Positions 8,494 through 16,832 of a stretch of DNA of 64,000 nt are shown one piece after another. Position 1 is the stretch's first letter. Each line of letters begins with the position of its first letter. The notes under the pieces are model-generated. The model saw only the letters and a list, made by a program, of their open reading frames with translations. It was not told where the DNA came from and searched no databases. A program made the position numbers and the translations under genes. Source of the stretch: Leptolyngbya sp. PCC 7375 (GTDB lineage Bacteria; Cyanobacteriota; Cyanobacteriia; Phormidesmidales; Phormidesmidaceae); the NCBI RefSeq assembly GCF_000316115.1, contig NZ_JH993797.1, forward strand, positions 2,962,486 through 3,026,485, given 5' to 3'.

Positions 8494-9030
8494 TTACTTC
8501 CCTGCTTTACCAGCTTTACGTCTCACCATCTCACCGAGATAGCGTACACCTTTACCCTTATAGGGCTCAGGCGGTCGGGCATCACGAATCTTAGCAGCGA
8601 CGGTTCCTACCAGTTCCTTATCAATACCAGACACAATTATATTCGTGTTGTTTTCCACCTTGAAATCAATGCCTTTTGGTGGTTCGAATTCGACCGGATG
8701 GCTATAGCCCAAGTTCATGTTCAAGGTCTTACCCTTGACAGCAGCACGATAACCAACGCCTTTAATCTCAAGACGCTTCTCAAAGCCCTTAGAAACACCC
8801 TCTACCATATTGGCAATCAAAGTGCGTGACAGCCCATGACATGCTCGCGCAGCACGCGACTCATCTTGACGGGTCACAATTACTTGCTCACCTTCCTGGG
8901 TAATATTGACTTCCCCAGGTAAAATGCGAGACAGCTCTCCTTTTGGACCTTTGACAACTACTGATTGAGCATTGATAGACACGGTAACACCTGAAGGTAC
9001 AGGTACCGGTTTTTTACCAATCCGAGACAT
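8494..9030 (-). CDS. rplF: Ribosomal protein L6 (uL6)
   Basis: A 178-residue protein with two related beta-alpha domains: SRIGKKPVPVPSGV at the start and the C-terminal RPPEPYKGKGVRY signature. It sits near the GTPase centre of the large subunit. Spc operon position between rpsH and rplR. Confidence 0.97.
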   Translation of the reverse strand: MSRIGKKPVPVPSGVTVSINAQSVVVKGPKGELSRILPGEVNITQEGEQVIVTRQDESRAARACHGLSRTLIANMVEGVSKGFEKRLEIKGVGYRAAVKGKTLNMNLGYSHPVEFEPPKGIDFKVENNTNIIVSGIDKELVGTVAAKIRDARPPEPYKGKGVRYLGEMVRRKAGKAGK

Positions 9031-9097
9031 TTTAATTTTTCCCTAACCGCCAGCAATAGCCGCGAAAACAACTAATTAATACAAGCAAGGCAAAACA

Positions 9098-9499
9098 TTA
9101 CCAGATGTAACAGAGCACTTCTCCACCGATACCCTTATGACGAGCATCTCTGTCAGTCATGATGCCACTTGAGGTAGAAACGATGGCAATACCGATACCC
9201 CCCAACACTCGAGGTAAATCTTTGCAGCTTGAATAAACTCGTAAACCCGGCTTACTGACACGAGTCAGATTACGAATAATAGGTTGCTGCATCTTACCCT
9301 TGTACTTTAGACTCACCGTCATCATGCGTGCCACACCTTCAGTTGCGTCCGAGGTATCACCAATAAAGCCCTCTTCCTGAAGCACTTTGGCAATATTACG
9401 GGTAACCTTGGTAGATGGGATTTGGACAGTCCTATGCCGCGCGAGATTTGCATTTCGAATGCGCGTCAGCATGTCTGAAATCGTATCGTTAGACGCCAT
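9098..9499 (-). CDS. rpsH: Ribosomal protein S8 (uS8)
   Basis: A 133-residue small-subunit assembly protein. NDTISDMLTRIRNANLARH begins it, and the C-terminal signature STSSGIMTDRDARHKGIGGE is intact. In other bacteria S8 represses the spc operon by binding near the rplE start; no such structure was verified here. A 67-base gap separates it from rplF. Confidence 0.97.
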   Translation of the reverse strand: MASNDTISDMLTRIRNANLARHRTVQIPSTKVTRNIAKVLQEEGFIGDTSDATEGVARMMTVSLKYKGKMQQPIIRNLTRVSKPGLRVYSSCKDLPRVLGGIGIAIVSTSSGIMTDRDARHKGIGGEVLCYIW

Positions 9500-9519
9500 A
9501 TTTCTCTCTCGTATAAACC

Positions 9520-10065
9520 TTAGTTATCCCGGAACGGCATTCCCAGCTCTTTGAGAAGAGCACGCCCTTCCTCGTCAGTCTTGGCAGTGGTAACAATCGT
9601 AATATCCATGCCGCGAACCTGATCAACACTGTCGTAATCGACCTCAGGAAAAATCAACTGCTCACGCAGACCCAAGGTGTAGTTTCCCCGACCATCAAAA
9701 CTCTTAGGACTAACCCCTCGAAAATCGCGAATACGGGGTAGAACCAAATTGATTAAGCGATTTAGAAACGCATACATACGCTCAGAACGAAGGGTAACCA
9801 TAACCCCGACTGGCATACCTTGACGAATCTTAAATCCAGCAATCGCCTTCTTAGCGCGAGTGATCACAGGCCGTTGACCAGTAATTACACCCACCTCACT
9901 CACAGATGCTTCCAATGCTTTAGCATTCTGTGAGGCTTCTCCTAAACCACGGTTGACAGTTACCTTGAGTACCTTGGGTACCTGGTGTACACTTTTGTAC
10001 TCAAATTGCTCCATTAACTTAGGAACAACCTTTGTATTGTAAAAATTTTTCAGCTGTTCAGCCAT
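9520..10065 (-). CDS. rplE: Ribosomal protein L5 (uL5)
   Basis: A 181-residue 5S rRNA-binding protein. Visible motifs include VTVNRGLGEASQNAKAL, QRPVITRAKKAIAGFKIRQG, LPRIRDFRGVSPKSFDGRGN and the C-terminal LKELGMPFR. The frame extends 12 codons upstream to a TTG, but the ATG at 10065 has an AAGGAA ribosome site about ten bases before it and fits family length, so I use it. Confidence 0.95.
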   Translation of the reverse strand: MAEQLKNFYNTKVVPKLMEQFEYKSVHQVPKVLKVTVNRGLGEASQNAKALEASVSEVGVITGQRPVITRAKKAIAGFKIRQGMPVGVMVTLRSERMYAFLNRLINLVLPRIRDFRGVSPKSFDGRGNYTLGLREQLIFPEVDYDSVDQVRGMDITIVTTAKTDEEGRALLKELGMPFRDN

Positions 10066-10109
10066 TCTCTCGTTCCTTTCCCTGGGCTTGGTCAGGGACA
10101 AATAATAAG

Positions 10110-10451
10110 CTAATCAATGATCTCGCCTGTCTTTTTCAAGATGCGGACTTTACGACCATCATCGGTAAACGTGTAGCCAACACGACTAACAACTTTTTCC
10201 TTTTTGGAATAAAGCATCACGTTTGAACTATGAATCGGAAACTCAGATGTAACAATCTGTCCCGACTCCCCCTCCTGACGAGGCTTAACATGCTTGGTGC
10301 GAATGTTGACACCTTCAACAATTATCAGGCTCTTCTTAGGCAAAACAGCAGTAATTTCGCCTACTTTGTCTTTATCCTTACCGGTGATAACCTGCACAGT
10401 GTCGCCTTTCTTAACGTGCATCTTGTGACGCACAGCTTGTTTGCTAGCCAC
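10110..10451 (-). CDS. rplX: Ribosomal protein L24 (uL24)
   Basis: A 113-residue assembly-initiator protein with the KOW motif (MHVKKGDTVQVITGKDKDKVGEI) and NIRTKHVKPRQEGESGQI. The start is a GTG at 10451 that overlaps the rplN stop by one base, suggesting coupling; the internal ATG ten codons later is a less likely alternative. Confidence 0.93.
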   Translation of the reverse strand: MASKQAVRHKMHVKKGDTVQVITGKDKDKVGEITAVLPKKSLIIVEGVNIRTKHVKPRQEGESGQIVTSEFPIHSSNVMLYSKKEKVVSRVGYTFTDDGRKVRILKKTGEIID

Positions 10452-10816
10452 TACAGTACCTCCGGTGCTAGTGAAACAATTTTGGTAAAGTTTCTGTCAC
10501 GCAACTCACGAGCAACAGGCCCAAAAACTCGAGTACCTTTTGGATTGTTGTCATTATTAATGAGAACAGCGGCATTATCATCAAAACGAATGCTCATACC
10601 ACTGTTTCGACGAAGATTTTTCTTGGTACGCACAACAACAGCACGGACAACGTCAGATTTCTTTACACCCATGTTTGGTAGCGCGTCCTTAACAACGGCG
10701 ATAATGACATCACCCACGCTCGCATAGCGACGATTACCGCCGAGAACACGAATGCACATTAGCTTTCGTGCGCCGCTGTTGTCTGCCACATTCAGATATG
10801 TTTCCTGCTGAATCAT
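10451..10816 (-). CDS. rplN: Ribosomal protein L14 (uL14)
   Basis: A 121-residue protein starting MIQQETYLNVADNSGARKLM with the L14 signature GVKKSDVVRAVVVRTKK in the middle. It forms an intersubunit bridge to 16S rRNA. Twelve bases separate it from rpsQ, and its stop overlaps the rplX start. Confidence 0.97.
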   Translation of the reverse strand: MIQQETYLNVADNSGARKLMCIRVLGGNRRYASVGDVIIAVVKDALPNMGVKKSDVVRAVVVRTKKNLRRNSGMSIRFDDNAAVLINNDNNPKGTRVFGPVARELRDRNFTKIVSLAPEVL

Positions 10817-10828
10817 TAGTTGGCTCCC

Positions 10829-11080
10829 CTACACTTTTTCAGAACGGCCTACAATATCGGCAACAACCCAGCACTTGGTTCGGCTAAGAGGGCGACTTTC
10901 GCGAATACGAACAATATCCCCAGCCTTACACTCATTAGCATCGTCATGGGCCTTGTACTTTTTAGTACGGACGACGATTTTCTGATATTTGGGGTGGGGG
11001 ACACGATTTTCAACAGCCACAACAACTGTCTTATCCATTTTGTCGCTCACCACTCGCCCCGTTAGTTCTCTAGCTGCCAT
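10829..11080 (-). CDS. rpsQ: Ribosomal protein S17 (uS17)
   Basis: An 83-residue OB-fold small-subunit protein: GRVVSDKMDKTVVVAVE, then HPKYQKIVVRTKKYKAHD, ending with the GDIVRIRESRPLSRTKCW signature. Last gene of the S10-type set, leading into rplN. Confidence 0.97.
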   Translation of the reverse strand: MAARELTGRVVSDKMDKTVVVAVENRVPHPKYQKIVVRTKKYKAHDDANECKAGDIVRIRESRPLSRTKCWVVADIVGRSEKV

Positions 11081-11093
11081 AGCTTTTCAACTC

Positions 11094-11342
11094 CTACTGC
11101 TCGCTACTCACTGCCGTATCTTCGCTAGTCGCCGCACCAACACTCAGTTGCCGTTCACGCTCGATAGTCATTAGCTGAGCCAATTTACGACGAGCATGCT
11201 TAAACTGATGAAATCCTGTCTCCATCTGACGGGTGGCTAGCTGGAAGCGCAAATCAAACAGCTCACGCTTAACATTAGCAATTTCAGTAGACAGCTCATC
11301 TTCACTGAGTTTTCTCAACTCTTTAGCCTTAGAAAGCGCCAT
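11094..11342 (-). CDS. rpmC: Ribosomal protein L29 (uL29)
   Basis: An 82-residue two-helix protein at the exit tunnel: LRKLSEDELSTEIANVKREL then FDLRFQLATRQMETGFHQFK and HARRKLAQLMTIERER. A 15-20 residue acidic Ser/Thr-rich tail extends past the usual end. Three bases separate it from rplP. Confidence 0.95.
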   Translation of the reverse strand: MALSKAKELRKLSEDELSTEIANVKRELFDLRFQLATRQMETGFHQFKHARRKLAQLMTIERERQLSVGAATSEDTAVSSEQ

Positions 11343-11345
11343 AAA

Positions 11346-11765
11346 TTACCCCTCTAATCCTTCACGAGCGATGAATTTTGTTTTGAATGGCAGCTTAAAG
11401 GATGCTAAACGCATCGCCTCACGGGCAATTTCCTCAGGCACACCAGTAATTTCAAAAACAATTCGACCGGGCTTGATCACAGCAACCCAAAATTCAGGGT
11501 TACCCTTACCAGATCCCATACGGGTCTCAGCCGGACGCATCGTCACAGGCTTATCTGGGAAAACACGAATCCAAATTTTCCCGCCACGCTTCACATAACG
11601 GGTCATCGCACGACGAGCAGCCTCAATTTGACGAGAGGTCATCCAAGAGCACTCAGTGGCTTGGAGAGCATATTCACCAAAGTTAATTGTGCTGCCACGA
11701 TGGGCCATACCGCGCATACGACCGCGATGCTGTTTACGAAATTTTGTTCTTCTAGGACTCAGCAT
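11346..11765 (-). CDS. rplP: Ribosomal protein L16 (uL16)
   Basis: A 139-residue protein starting MLSPRRTKFRKQHRGRMRGM with the signatures RQIEAARRAMTRYVKRGGKI and RMGSGKGNPEFWVAVIKPGR. It contacts tRNA near the peptidyl-transferase centre. Position between rpsC and rpmC is standard. Confidence 0.97.
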   Translation of the reverse strand: MLSPRRTKFRKQHRGRMRGMAHRGSTINFGEYALQATECSWMTSRQIEAARRAMTRYVKRGGKIWIRVFPDKPVTMRPAETRMGSGKGNPEFWVAVIKPGRIVFEITGVPEEIAREAMRLASFKLPFKTKFIAREGLEG

Positions 11766-11801
11766 GATGCTTAAACAGACTAAACAGTTAAAGAGAAATA
11801 A

Positions 11802-12533
11802 TTAGGACTCGTTAGAACGGTCCTCGAACTGTTGACGACGACGTGGCTGACGACGACGTGGCTGATTATTAGCAGGTTGAGGAACATCTTCCTGACCTGG
11901 AATAATTTCACCTTTGAAAACCCAGACCTTAATGCCTAGAATTCCGTAAGTAGTCTGAGCAGTTTTGTAGGCGTAGTCAATGTTCGCACGCAACGTGTGC
12001 AGGGGCACACGCCCTTCACGTGTCCATTCAGTACGAGCAATTTCAGCTCCATTCAAACGACCACTAACCTGAATTTTGATCCCTTCAACACCAGCACGTT
12101 GAGCACGCTGAATTGTCTGTCTTACCACTCGGCGAAACGATACACGTCGTTCAAGCTGCTGAGTAATGTATTCAGCAATCAGAGCAGCTTCAGCATCAAC
12201 TCGAGCAACCTCGATTACATTGATACGAATTTGACGGGTATTGTCTTTGAGTTGTTTTTGTAAACCAGCCCGCAAAGACTCAATACCTGTACCACCGCGA
12301 CCAACAACAACACCAGGTCGAGCTGTGTGCACCTCTAAATCAATTTGATCGGCTTTACGAGCAATCTTGATATCAGAGATACCAGCATTATTGAGGGTTT
12401 TCTCAATAAACTGACGAATTACATGATCCTCTTGCAATTGACTAGGGTACTGCTTTGAATCGGCATACCAACAAGAAGCGTGCTCCTTAGTAATGCCAAG
12501 ACGAAAGCCAATTGGGTGAATTTTTTGTCCCAC
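11802..12533 (-). CDS. rpsC: Ribosomal protein S3 (uS3)
   Basis: A 243-residue protein with an N-terminal KH domain (ARPGVVVGRGGTGIESLRAG) and the S3 C-terminal domain (QVSGRLNGAEIARTEWTREG, VPLHTLRANIDYA, GILGIKVWVFKGEI). It lines the mRNA entry and helps unwind mRNA. A short Arg/Gln-rich tail (NNQPRRRQPRRRQQFEDRSN) follows; its coding DNA contains two near-identical tandem units around 11835-11862. Confidence 0.97.
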   Translation of the reverse strand: MGQKIHPIGFRLGITKEHASCWYADSKQYPSQLQEDHVIRQFIEKTLNNAGISDIKIARKADQIDLEVHTARPGVVVGRGGTGIESLRAGLQKQLKDNTRQIRINVIEVARVDAEAALIAEYITQQLERRVSFRRVVRQTIQRAQRAGVEGIKIQVSGRLNGAEIARTEWTREGRVPLHTLRANIDYAYKTAQTTYGILGIKVWVFKGEIIPGQEDVPQPANNQPRRRQPRRRQQFEDRSNES

Positions 12534-12578
12534 AAATCCTTCCTTATACAGAGCTAACAGCGAAAAAAATAATAGACC

Positions 12579-12941
12579 TTAACTAGCGGAGCCAGGAGCC
12601 ACTGCAATTGTGATGTGACAGGTTGGCTTACGAATTTGATAAGCACGCCCCTGGGCCCGAGGTCGATAACGCTTAAGGACAGGCCCCTGATCAGCAAACG
12701 CTTCGCTGATGTAAAGATCAACGGGGTCCATACCATTGTTGTGCTCAGCATTAGCTACAGCAGAGCGGAGAACTTTAAGAATTGGTTCACAAGCTCTGTA
12801 GGGCATAAATTCAAGAATGATTAGAGCTTCTCGGTAGGAGAGGCCGCGAATCTGATCAAGGACCCGACGCACCTTATGAGGCGACATTCGAATATAGCGA
12901 GCAACAGATTTAACTTGATTACTACTGTCAATATCAACCAT
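12579..12941 (-). CDS. rplV: Ribosomal protein L22 (uL22)
   Basis: A 120-residue protein whose beta-hairpin reaches into the exit tunnel. It shows RYIRMSPHKVRRVLDQIRG, the AEHNNGMDPVDLYISEAFAD segment and the signature KRYRPRAQGRAYQIRKPTCH. It lies 11 bases downstream of rpsS. Confidence 0.97.
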   Translation of the reverse strand: MVDIDSSNQVKSVARYIRMSPHKVRRVLDQIRGLSYREALIILEFMPYRACEPILKVLRSAVANAEHNNGMDPVDLYISEAFADQGPVLKRYRPRAQGRAYQIRKPTCHITIAVAPGSAS

Positions 12942-12952
12942 GGCTAACCTCC

Positions 12953-13231
12953 CTATCGTCTCGCTTTCTTATCACTCTTGACATGCCCACGAAATGTGCG
13001 CGTGGGGGCAAATTCACCCAACTTATGTCCGACCATTTGTTCGCTGACATACACCGGGACATGCTGACGACCATTATGAACAGCAATGGTATGCCCAATC
13101 ATTTGAGGAATAATAGTGGAAGCACGAGACCAGGTTTTAATCACCTGCTTGTCCCCTTTAGCATTGAGCTTTTCAATCTTTCTGAGCAGATGATCCGCCA
13201 CAAAAGGACCTTTCTTGAGAGAGCGAGCCAT
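12953..13231 (-). CDS. rpsS: Ribosomal protein S19 (uS19)
   Basis: A 92-residue small-subunit head protein: MARSLKKGPFVADHLLRKIE, TWSRASTIIPQMIGHTIAVH and the C-terminal GHKLGEFAPTRTFRGHVKSD signature. Placed between rplB and rplV as usual. Confidence 0.97.
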   Translation of the reverse strand: MARSLKKGPFVADHLLRKIEKLNAKGDKQVIKTWSRASTIIPQMIGHTIAVHNGRQHVPVYVSEQMVGHKLGEFAPTRTFRGHVKSDKKARR

Positions 13232-13308
13232 AGTTTCGCCAGCCTAACAACAATCGGTTGAACAACAAAATTTGGATGAGTAATAGAATCCAAACGAATG
13301 GATAAAAT

Positions 13309-14172
13309 TTATGCGTCGCGACCACCGCGACCACGCTTAGAAGAACGACGACGACGACGAACAATTAGCGAGGTACTAGCCTTCTTCTTATCGCGGGTTT
13401 TATAGCCAAGTGCTGGTTTACCCCAAGGAGTTACAGGACCGCTACGTCCAATAGGAGCACGGCCTTCACCACCACCATGGGGGTGATCCACAGGGTTCAT
13501 AACACTGCCTCGAACCTCTGGTCGACGCCCCAACCAACGCTTACGGCCAGCCTTGCCTAAAGTTACGTTACGAGACTCTACGTTACCTACTTGACCGATT
13601 GTGGCGTAACATTCACGACGAACCATACGGACTTCACTCGAAGGCAACTTGAGGGTGACATATCCCCCCTCCTTAGCCATTACTTGAGCAGAAGCACCAG
13701 CTGCACGAACAATTTGACCACCACGTCCTGGATACAGCTCGACATTATGAACCGACGTGCCAAGAGGCATCTTATATAGTGGCAAAGCATTACCTACCTC
13801 AAGGGGAGCATCAGCCCCAGCGACAATAGTGGCCCCCACTTTTAACCCCACGGGATGCAAAATGTAGCGCTTCTCTCCATCTTCATACTGAACCAGAGAG
13901 ATGCGAGCATTTCTGTTGGGATCATATTCAACCGAAAGAACCTCAGCCGTCATCTCTCGCTTATCACGCTTAAAATCAATCACGCGATAGAGACGCTTGT
14001 GACCACCACCACGATGACGGCAAGTAATCACACCACGGTTGTTTCTTCCCTTGGGACGATGAATAGAGCGCGTTAATTTCTTTTCCGGCTTGCTCCGAGT
14101 GATTTCTGAAAAATCAGAAACACTGCGCTCACGAGTACCTGGAGTCAGAGGCCGATAAGTACGAATTCCCAT
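13309..14172 (-). CDS. rplB: Ribosomal protein L2 (uL2)
   Basis: A 287-residue protein needed for peptidyl-transferase activity and subunit joining. It has the OB-like N-terminal domain (RPTKGRNN-like stretch HRPKGRNNRGVITCRHRGGG), the SH3-like domain, and the conserved C-terminal segment VMNPVDHPHGGGEGRAPIGR that carries the His near the active site. The tail is Arg-rich (RRRRRSSKRGRGGRDA). Confidence 0.98.
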   Translation of the reverse strand: MGIRTYRPLTPGTRERSVSDFSEITRSKPEKKLTRSIHRPKGRNNRGVITCRHRGGGHKRLYRVIDFKRDKREMTAEVLSVEYDPNRNARISLVQYEDGEKRYILHPVGLKVGATIVAGADAPLEVGNALPLYKMPLGTSVHNVELYPGRGGQIVRAAGASAQVMAKEGGYVTLKLPSSEVRMVRRECYATIGQVGNVESRNVTLGKAGRKRWLGRRPEVRGSVMNPVDHPHGGGEGRAPIGRSGPVTPWGKPALGYKTRDKKKASTSLIVRRRRRSSKRGRGGRDA

Positions 14173-14213
14173 GTTTTTATCTACAAACTAATTAAGTAGT
14201 GCTAAAGCCGGTA

Positions 14214-14519
14214 CTAGACATCTGGGAAAAGAGGAATGCTATCACCCTCAGCGAGAGTAACAACTGCTCGCTTGTAGGTAGGCTTATAGCCTATAAAACG
14301 ACCAAGGCGCTTCTTCTTACGAGGCGGATTCATAGTGCTAATGCCAGTCACTTTGACATCAAACAACGCTTCAACCGCTGCCTTAATTTCAGTTTTTGTA
14401 GCTTTTGGAACAACCTCAAAGGTGTACTGATTATTTTCCAGATTGAGGGTCGCTTTTTCACTAATAATTGGCTTCCGAACAATGTCAGGAAGATCTCGGG
14501 GGTCAATTGCCTTAGGCAC
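14214..14519 (-). CDS. rplW: Ribosomal protein L23 (uL23)
   Basis: A 101-residue protein at the tunnel exit that docks SRP and trigger factor. Motifs: DIVRKPIISEKATLNLENNQ, FEVVPKATKTEIKAAVEALF and MNPPRKKKRLGRFIGYKPTY. Its first eight bases overlap the end of rplD, indicating coupled translation. Confidence 0.96.
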   Translation of the reverse strand: MPKAIDPRDLPDIVRKPIISEKATLNLENNQYTFEVVPKATKTEIKAAVEALFDVKVTGISTMNPPRKKKRLGRFIGYKPTYKRAVVTLAEGDSIPLFPDV

Positions 14520-15144
14520 TGTACACCTCCTGAATTTTCTCGAGAGCTGTTGCTGTCACCACTAGCTTGTCAGCTAGAACGATGTCGTAAGCATTGAGAT
14601 TAGTAGCCAAAATTAGTTTGATGTTGGCCACATTACGCACAGAGCGATAGACCACTTCGTTTTTCTCAGCTGTGATCATCAAAACTTTCTGTTCAACATC
14701 AACTCCCCAACGCTCCAGAGCTGAAAGCACTTCTTTCGTCTTAGGAGCTGAAAGTTGATCAGCAAAGTTTTCAACAACGACCATGTCATCCACTCGACTT
14801 TGGAATGCTGTGCGCAGGGCCAAGCGACGCTCCTTGCGATTCATCTTGACTTCGAAGTCACGAGGCTTGGGACCAAAGATGACCCCACCTCCACGCCACA
14901 ATGGAGAACGGTTAGAACCAGCACGAGCTCGACCGGTACCTTTTTGACGCCACGGCTTACGGCCACCACCACGCACCTCAGAACGCGTCTTTGAAGACAA
15001 CGTGCCTTGCCGAGAATTATGCATCTGACGCACAATGGCGCGATGCACTATGTGAATAGCGTTGTCTTCCTTGGCAACGCTTAGATCAAGGGTGGCAGTA
15101 CCTGCATCAGCCCCTTGCCAATCTTTTATTACGCAATCAACCAT
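14512..15144 (-). CDS. rplD: Ribosomal protein L4 (uL4)
   Basis: A 210-residue protein with a globular body and the long tunnel loop (KTRSEVRGGGRKPWRQKGTG, then RSPLWRGGGVIFGPKPRDF). In E. coli L4 also represses the S10 operon; cyanobacterial leaders lack a proven equivalent. Nineteen bases downstream of rplC. Confidence 0.97.
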   Translation of the reverse strand: MVDCVIKDWQGADAGTATLDLSVAKEDNAIHIVHRAIVRQMHNSRQGTLSSKTRSEVRGGGRKPWRQKGTGRARAGSNRSPLWRGGGVIFGPKPRDFEVKMNRKERRLALRTAFQSRVDDMVVVENFADQLSAPKTKEVLSALERWGVDVEQKVLMITAEKNEVVYRSVRNVANIKLILATNLNAYDIVLADKLVVTATALEKIQEVYSA

Positions 15145-15162
15145 GATAAGTTCTTAGCCCCC

Positions 15163-15807
15163 TTATTTCTTGCCGACAATATTTGCAGGGGCGATGTTCA
15201 ATAGTGCGCCTGGCTTACCAGGAACAGCACCTTTAACTAGCAGAACACTACGCTCACTATCTACCTTTACGACCGCAAGCTTGCGCACAGTAACTTGCAC
15301 ATTACCTAATTGACCGGCCATTTTTTTACCAGGGTAGACTCGGCCAGGTGTTGTACCAGGTCCGATAGAACCAGGTAGGCGATGATTCTTGGAGCCGTGA
15401 CTCATTGGACCACGACTAAAGTTGTGACGCTTTTGGTTACCTGCAAACCCTTTACCAATGCTCTTACCAGAGATATCTACTAGTTGACCAGCTTCAAAAA
15501 TATCCGCTGCAACAGCTTGACCCAACTCAAATGATGAGCTGTCATCAACACGATACTCACGCAGATGACGCAGACTAGGAGCTCCTGCCTTTTTGAGATG
15601 ACCTAATTCAGGCTTAGTCAATGCCTTCTCCGCTACTTCCTGATAGCCAATCTGCACGGCGCAGTAGCCATCGGTTTGCTGCGTTTTAACCTGGGTGACG
15701 ACACAGGGGCCTGCTTGAATGACAGTTACCGGTACTGCGTTACCAGCGTCATCAAACACCTGAGTCATTCCCAGTTTTGTCCCGAGAATACCGACAGACA
15801 CAATCAA
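15163..15807 (-). CDS. rplC: Ribosomal protein L3 (uL3)
   Basis: A 214-residue protein, first gene of the cluster. It starts MIVSVGILGTKLGMTQVFDD and carries the loop signature KRHNFSRGPMSHGSKNHRLP that reaches the peptidyl-transferase centre. Cyanobacterial S10 clusters begin here because rpsJ is elsewhere. It is divergent from ndhN across 461 bases that must hold the promoter for the minus-strand operon. Confidence 0.97.
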   Translation of the reverse strand: MIVSVGILGTKLGMTQVFDDAGNAVPVTVIQAGPCVVTQVKTQQTDGYCAVQIGYQEVAEKALTKPELGHLKKAGAPSLRHLREYRVDDSSSFELGQAVAADIFEAGQLVDISGKSIGKGFAGNQKRHNFSRGPMSHGSKNHRLPGSIGPGTTPGRVYPGKKMAGQLGNVQVTVRKLAVVKVDSERSVLLVKGAVPGKPGALLNIAPANIVGKK

Positions 15808-16268
15808 TCTCCCTAAACATTTCAGCTAAACTGTGGCGATTCACAGCCAGCATTTTGAGCCCCTTGTTTTTTCACAGCGGGGGCAATTACCCAGAAAAAC
15901 AGACAAATGCAAAGAGCACTTACCCGCTCTCCAGAAATTCAACCGTATTTGATTGAATATTTTGAACATTAGCCAGGGTATACAGATAACCTCAATACCT
16001 TTGATGTATTGAGACACAACCCTTTGAGCCGTTAAAGTTGCGCCTTAGACTTAAGCAGCAGCACCACTTAGTATCTAGCTTGGCAGCGGTTTATAATAAT
16101 ACAGACATTTGAGATACTTGTCCATTATTTTATCAAATTTGATTTGAAATCCTAATTTGATAAAGCTTTGAATGCAAAGAACCTGCCGTGTTTTTGTCAA
16201 AGGTGACGTTTAACCGGCCTAATATATTTAGTAGAGCAACCACCATTTAGGCACTGTTTGCATAAGTT
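15808..16268. promoter_or_regulatory. Divergent regulatory region, S10 operon / ndhN
   Basis: This 461-base spacer holds the promoters of the minus-strand ribosomal operon and plus-strand ndhN. Two dyads stand out: CTCAATAC/GTATTGAG arms at 15991-15998 and 16006-16013, which lie in the rplC leader if transcription starts upstream, and TATCAAATT/AATTTGATA arms at 16131-16139 and 16154-16162. A TATAAT matching the -10 consensus lies near 16092 on the plus strand, and TATTAT on the minus strand nearby, but neither has a convincing -35. No gene is visible. Confidence 0.55.
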
Positions 16269-16742
16269 ATGGGATTACTTGTATTCGGCAATCGATTTGT
16301 TCGGGATTTAGAGAGCAACGGTGCACTGGCAGTGCAGGTACCGTTGGAGGGTGGCTTCGAAGGCCGCTATCAGCGACGCATGCGGGCATCAGGTTATGAA
16401 AGTTTACACATGACGGCCCGTGGGCTGGGGGATTTATCAGCTTACTTAGGGGATGTACACGGTGTCCGGCCTCCCCATTTAGGTAAGAAAAGTATGGGGC
16501 AAGCCGCTGTCGGAGATCGCTATTTTGTGCCAGCCGTGTTGGATTATCGCCTAGAGCGTATGGCTAAAGGCATGAAGGGTATTTTGCTCTGGTTAATTGA
16601 GGGACATATTTTATCTAGCCAAGAATTGGCATTCTTAACAACCCTATGTGAATCCGACTCCCGCATCAAAGTGGTTGTTGAACTAGGTGGTAACCGCTCA
16701 TTTAAGTGGTTTCCGCTTAAAGACGCTGTTAAGTCTGCATAG
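16269..16742 (+). CDS. ndhN: NDH-1 subunit N (NAD(P)H-quinone oxidoreductase)
   Basis: A 157-residue peripheral subunit specific to the photosynthetic NDH-1 complex of cyanobacteria and chloroplasts, which moves electrons from ferredoxin to plastoquinone for cyclic and respiratory flow. The family signature ALAVQVPLEGGFEGRYQRRM near residues 19-38 and GLGDLSAYLGDVHGVRPPHL near 52-71 are clear. It is divergent from rplC and followed 90 bases later by ldpA, an arrangement I recall from other cyanobacteria. Confidence 0.95.
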   Translation: MGLLVFGNRFVRDLESNGALAVQVPLEGGFEGRYQRRMRASGYESLHMTARGLGDLSAYLGDVHGVRPPHLGKKSMGQAAVGDRYFVPAVLDYRLERMAKGMKGILLWLIEGHILSSQELAFLTTLCESDSRIKVVVELGGNRSFKWFPLKDAVKSA

Positions 16743-16832
16743 GTAGACCATTGACCACCCAGGAACTGGCCCAAAAAGAACATTTGTTCTAATTTGACTA
16801 CAGAGTATTTTGCTAAGCGATAGTATAGGTGG

